Source: Mollicutes bacterium (GTDB taxonomy: Bacteria > Bacillota_I > Bacilli_A > RF39 > UBA660). Taken from it: a DNA stretch of 15,063 bases. Position numbers and translations under genes: made by a program. Shown in pieces: positions 13,261 to 15,063 of the stretch (positions are counted from its first letter, which is position 1; the number at the start of each line of letters is the position of its first letter). Under the pieces are notes generated by a model, which had not been told where the DNA came from, did not search any database, and worked only from the letters and a program-made list of their open reading frames with translations. Location of the stretch: the NCBI GenBank assembly GCA_003560455.1, contig PWIL01000127.1, positions 1-15,063 on the forward strand, given 5' to 3'.

Positions 13261-14379
13261 TTATATTTTTATATTAGCATATTCTTTCTTTAAAAATCTA
13301 TCTGTCATTCCTGCAATATAATTTTTAATTGTTTCTTCTTTATTTTTATCTTTTGAGAAATTTTTAGGCAATTTTTCAAAATTATTATAATAATAATTAA
13401 AGATTTTTTTAATCATATTTTTCCCTTTTTCATTTATATTGTTTATTTCAGGATGTAAATAAAAATTTTGATATAAAAAAACTCTAAGTTCTTTAATTTT
13501 TTTTGCCATTTCTTTATTAAATTCAACTAAAACTCCTTGAAAATCACGAACATTTTCTAAAGTTTTTATTTTATTAATTTTTAAATTATTTTTTGTGTTT
13601 TTAATTAAATTTTCAATCATTAAAGACATAAGCTGACTAATAGTTCTAGAAATTAAAACATCTTCATCTAACCCCTCCCCAAATTTTTTAATTACTAAAT
13701 TTTCACTATCTATCCATAAATTAAGTTTTCTTAATTGTTTTAAATTAATAATTCCAGAACGAAGCCCATCATCTATATCATGATTACTATAAGCAATTTC
13801 ATCTGCTAAATTAACTACTTGAGCTTCAAGATGAGCAGCTTTTTCAAATTTTATTCCTTCTTGATCCCAGGCAGTTTGATGTTTCATTAAACCTTCTAAA
13901 ACTTCTATTGTTAAATTTAATCCATCAAAATCAGGATGAGTTTTTTCTAATTTTTCAACTACTAATTTACTTTGTTGATTATGTTCAAAATTTTTATTAA
14001 ATTTCTGCATTATTTCATTTAATGTTTCTTCTCCAGCATGACCAAAAGGCGGATGACCAAGATCATGAGCTAAAGCAATTGCTTCACATAAATTTTCATT
14101 TAATTTTAATTGATTAGCTAAATCTCTGCTAATTTGAGAAACCTCTAAAGTATGAGTCAATCTAGTTCTAAAATGATCTCCTTTTCCTGCTGTAAAAACT
14201 TGAGTTTTTTGATCAAGTCGCCTAAAAGCTTTTGAATGAATAATCCTATCTCTATCTCTTTGAAAACAAAGCCGTTTACCTGAAAAAGATTCTTTATTTT
14301 TTCTTCCTTTGCTAAATTTACTTTTTACAGCATAAGAAGCTAATGATTTTTCTTCTTTTTCTTCTAAAAAATTAGACAT
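13261..14379 (-). CDS. dgt: Deoxyguanosinetriphosphate triphosphohydrolase-like protein (HD domain)
   Basis: A 372-residue HD-superfamily dNTP triphosphohydrolase that cleaves dGTP or other dNTPs to deoxynucleoside and triphosphate. The N-terminal signature RDRDRIIHSKAFRRLDQKTQ (41-60) and TRLTHTLEVSQ (72-82) match the Dgt family. Metal ligands are His76, His105 and Asp106 (AHDLGHPPFGHAGEE) and Asp193 (ADEIAYSNHDIDDG). Length fits the Dgt type-2 group. The C-terminal third is A/T-rich and Asn/Lys-heavy with lower conservation. It is upstream of nrdR by 14 bp. On the minus strand TATTAT lies 5 bp before the ATG (14379), hinting at a leaderless transcript, but no matching -35 is clear. Confidence 0.93.
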   Translation of the reverse strand: MSNFLEEKEEKSLASYAVKSKFSKGRKNKESFSGKRLCFQRDRDRIIHSKAFRRLDQKTQVFTAGKGDHFRTRLTHTLEVSQISRDLANQLKLNENLCEAIALAHDLGHPPFGHAGEETLNEIMQKFNKNFEHNQQSKLVVEKLEKTHPDFDGLNLTIEVLEGLMKHQTAWDQEGIKFEKAAHLEAQVVNLADEIAYSNHDIDDGLRSGIINLKQLRKLNLWIDSENLVIKKFGEGLDEDVLISRTISQLMSLMIENLIKNTKNNLKINKIKTLENVRDFQGVLVEFNKEMAKKIKELRVFLYQNFYLHPEINNINEKGKNMIKKIFNYYYNNFEKLPKNFSKDKNKEETIKNYIAGMTDRFLKKEYANIKI

Positions 14380-14394
14380 TTGATATAATAATTA

Positions 14395-14423
14395 TTGAAT
14401 CAATAGGAATTTTATGATATACT
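14395..14423 (+). promoter_or_regulatory. Sigma70-type promoter giving a leaderless transcript
   Basis: -35 TTGAAT (14395-14400), 17-bp spacer, -10 TATACT (14418-14423) with TGA directly upstream (extended -10). The expected start, 6-7 nt after the -10, coincides with the ATG at 14430, so the mRNA would have no 5' leader. Confidence 0.7.
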
Positions 14424-14429
14424 AAAATA

Positions 14430-14747
14430 ATGGTTAATCAAAATAATAAAAAACAATCAGGCAACAATCAAGGACTTAAAGGAAACGCAAAAGAAGCAAA
14501 AGAAGTTTTTGATGATTACATTTATCCTCAACTTGAAGAGGACAAATTTATAGAAGAATGTAATAAAATGGAGAGTTTAGAAAAATTAGATACTGAAGAT
14601 GGGAAAGTAGTGGATTTCAGAAGCGCTTGTTATGATGAAGAAGAAAAAATCATCAAAAAAATGAATGAAAAAAAAGCTCCTCAAAAACAAAAACAAATTA
14701 CTCATAATTGGTTCACCCGATTTGTTTCAAAATTCACAGGGAAATAA
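14430..14747 (+). CDS. Small highly charged hypothetical protein
   Basis: A 105-residue protein that I do not recognise. The first 20 residues are Asn/Gln/Lys-rich and probably disordered (MVNQNNKKQSGNNQG); the middle (about 24-60) is strongly acidic with helical character (EVFDDYIYPQLEEDKFIEEC); the C-terminus is basic with aromatic residues (HNWFTRFVSKFTGK), possibly an amphipathic helix. No membrane segment, signal or catalytic motif. It is the only plus-strand gene, divergent from dgt and convergent with dprA, and has its own well-formed promoter, which supports expression. It may be a lineage-restricted protein. Confidence 0.75.
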   Translation: MVNQNNKKQSGNNQGLKGNAKEAKEVFDDYIYPQLEEDKFIEECNKMESLEKLDTEDGKVVDFRSACYDEEEKIIKKMNEKKAPQKQKQITHNWFTRFVSKFTGK

Positions 14748-14780
14748 ATTTATTTTTAAATAGATTAGTAAAAATATGAA

Positions 14781-14816
14781 GGGGTTTTTTTACTGTATTT
14801 ATTTTTTAAAATCCCC
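14781..14816. terminator. Possible weak bidirectional terminator
   Basis: In the 147-bp gap between convergent genes, GGGGTTTT (14781-14788) can pair with AAAATCCCC (14808-14816) with one bulged base and a large loop containing T runs. The location suits a shared terminator but the structure is weak. Confidence 0.3.
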
Positions 14817-14894
14817 AATCAAAAACAAAACTTCACTCTTTCCCCTTAAAAACAACAATTTAAAAAACTCATTCCCAAACTTTTTCAAGAATTT

Positions 14895-15063
14895 TTATTT
14901 AAAAATTTTATAATATTTATCTTTTTCAAAAACAATTAAGGATTTTATTTCCAAAATAGATAAAGTTTGCAAAAGTTCACTAATAGATAAATCAACTTTT
15001 TTTTGGATTTGTTCAGTGGTATATCCTCGCCTTAAAGTAAGAGCTTGAAAAACTTTTTCTTCA
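14895..15063 (-). CDS. dprA: DNA processing protein DprA, C-terminal winged-helix domain (5' part outside window)
   Basis: The last 55 codons of a gene entering from the right edge, ending at TAA (14895-14897). The residues EEKVFQALTLRRGYTTEQIQ, then LSISELLQTLSILEIKSLIV, then KDKYYKIF match the C-terminal winged helix of DprA/Smf (helix-turn-helix followed by the LxxLE-x-K/G-x-I strand and terminal Y). DprA loads RecA onto incoming single-stranded DNA during natural transformation, which fits the type IV pilus operon elsewhere in the window. The Rossmann domain that would confirm it is not visible. Confidence 0.7.
   Translation of the reverse strand, partial: EEKVFQALTLRRGYTTEQIQKKVDLSISELLQTLSILEIKSLIVFEKDKYYKIFK

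Noticed and set aside
14379..14410. A leaderless promoter for dgt on the minus strand.
   Set aside because: TATTAT lies 5 bp before the ATG, but no -35 of any quality lies 16-18 bp upstream; AT-rich DNA makes the match likely by chance.

Overview
The window looks like a chromosome segment of a low-GC bacterium of the Candidate Phyla Radiation (Patescibacteria, Parcubacteria-like). This is an inference from gene content (compact type IV pilus operon, short NrdR and Dgt-like proteins, DprA, a CtpA-type protease), very A/T-rich coding DNA and the near absence of Shine-Dalgarno sequences. TGA is used as a stop (acetyltransferase gene at 5042-5503), so the Gly-TGA code of Gracilibacteria is not supported.

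Layout, almost entirely on the minus strand. (1) 1-4093: type IV pilus operon pilB-pilC-GspH-like pilin-prepilin (the last runs off the window), driven by a textbook sigma70-type promoter at 4065-4093 and preceded by an A/C-rich leader. (2) About 4135-8094: an accessory island of five genes (amino-acid racemase, two GNAT acetyltransferases, a threonine-aldolase-family PLP enzyme, one unknown protein). They are separated by four structured spacers that look like integron attC recombination sites: AAC/GTT outer boxes, complementary inner arms, variable centre. Several of these genes are visibly richer in G/C than the flanks. No integrase gene is present, so this is best described as an integron-like cassette array without an integrase (CALIN-like). 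Four of the genes are in addition bracketed by their own inverted repeat. These repeats are gene-specific, and in three of the four cases they start exactly at the attC GTT box. (3) 8261-12515: housekeeping cluster pcrA/uvrD - ymdB - ctp, read on the minus strand and tightly packed. (4) 12516-12793: spacer with a long imperfect hairpin. (5) 12794-14379: dgt-nrdR pair (dNTP hydrolysis and ribonucleotide reductase repression). (6) 14430-14747: a small charged protein on the plus strand, apparently expressed from a leaderless promoter, convergent with the 3' end of dprA (14895-15063).

The most interesting part is the 4 kb island. It appears to be an integron-type gene-cassette array in a reduced-genome bacterium, with an unusual extra layer of gene-bracketing inverted repeats. 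The flanking genes are ordinary pilus and information-processing genes.
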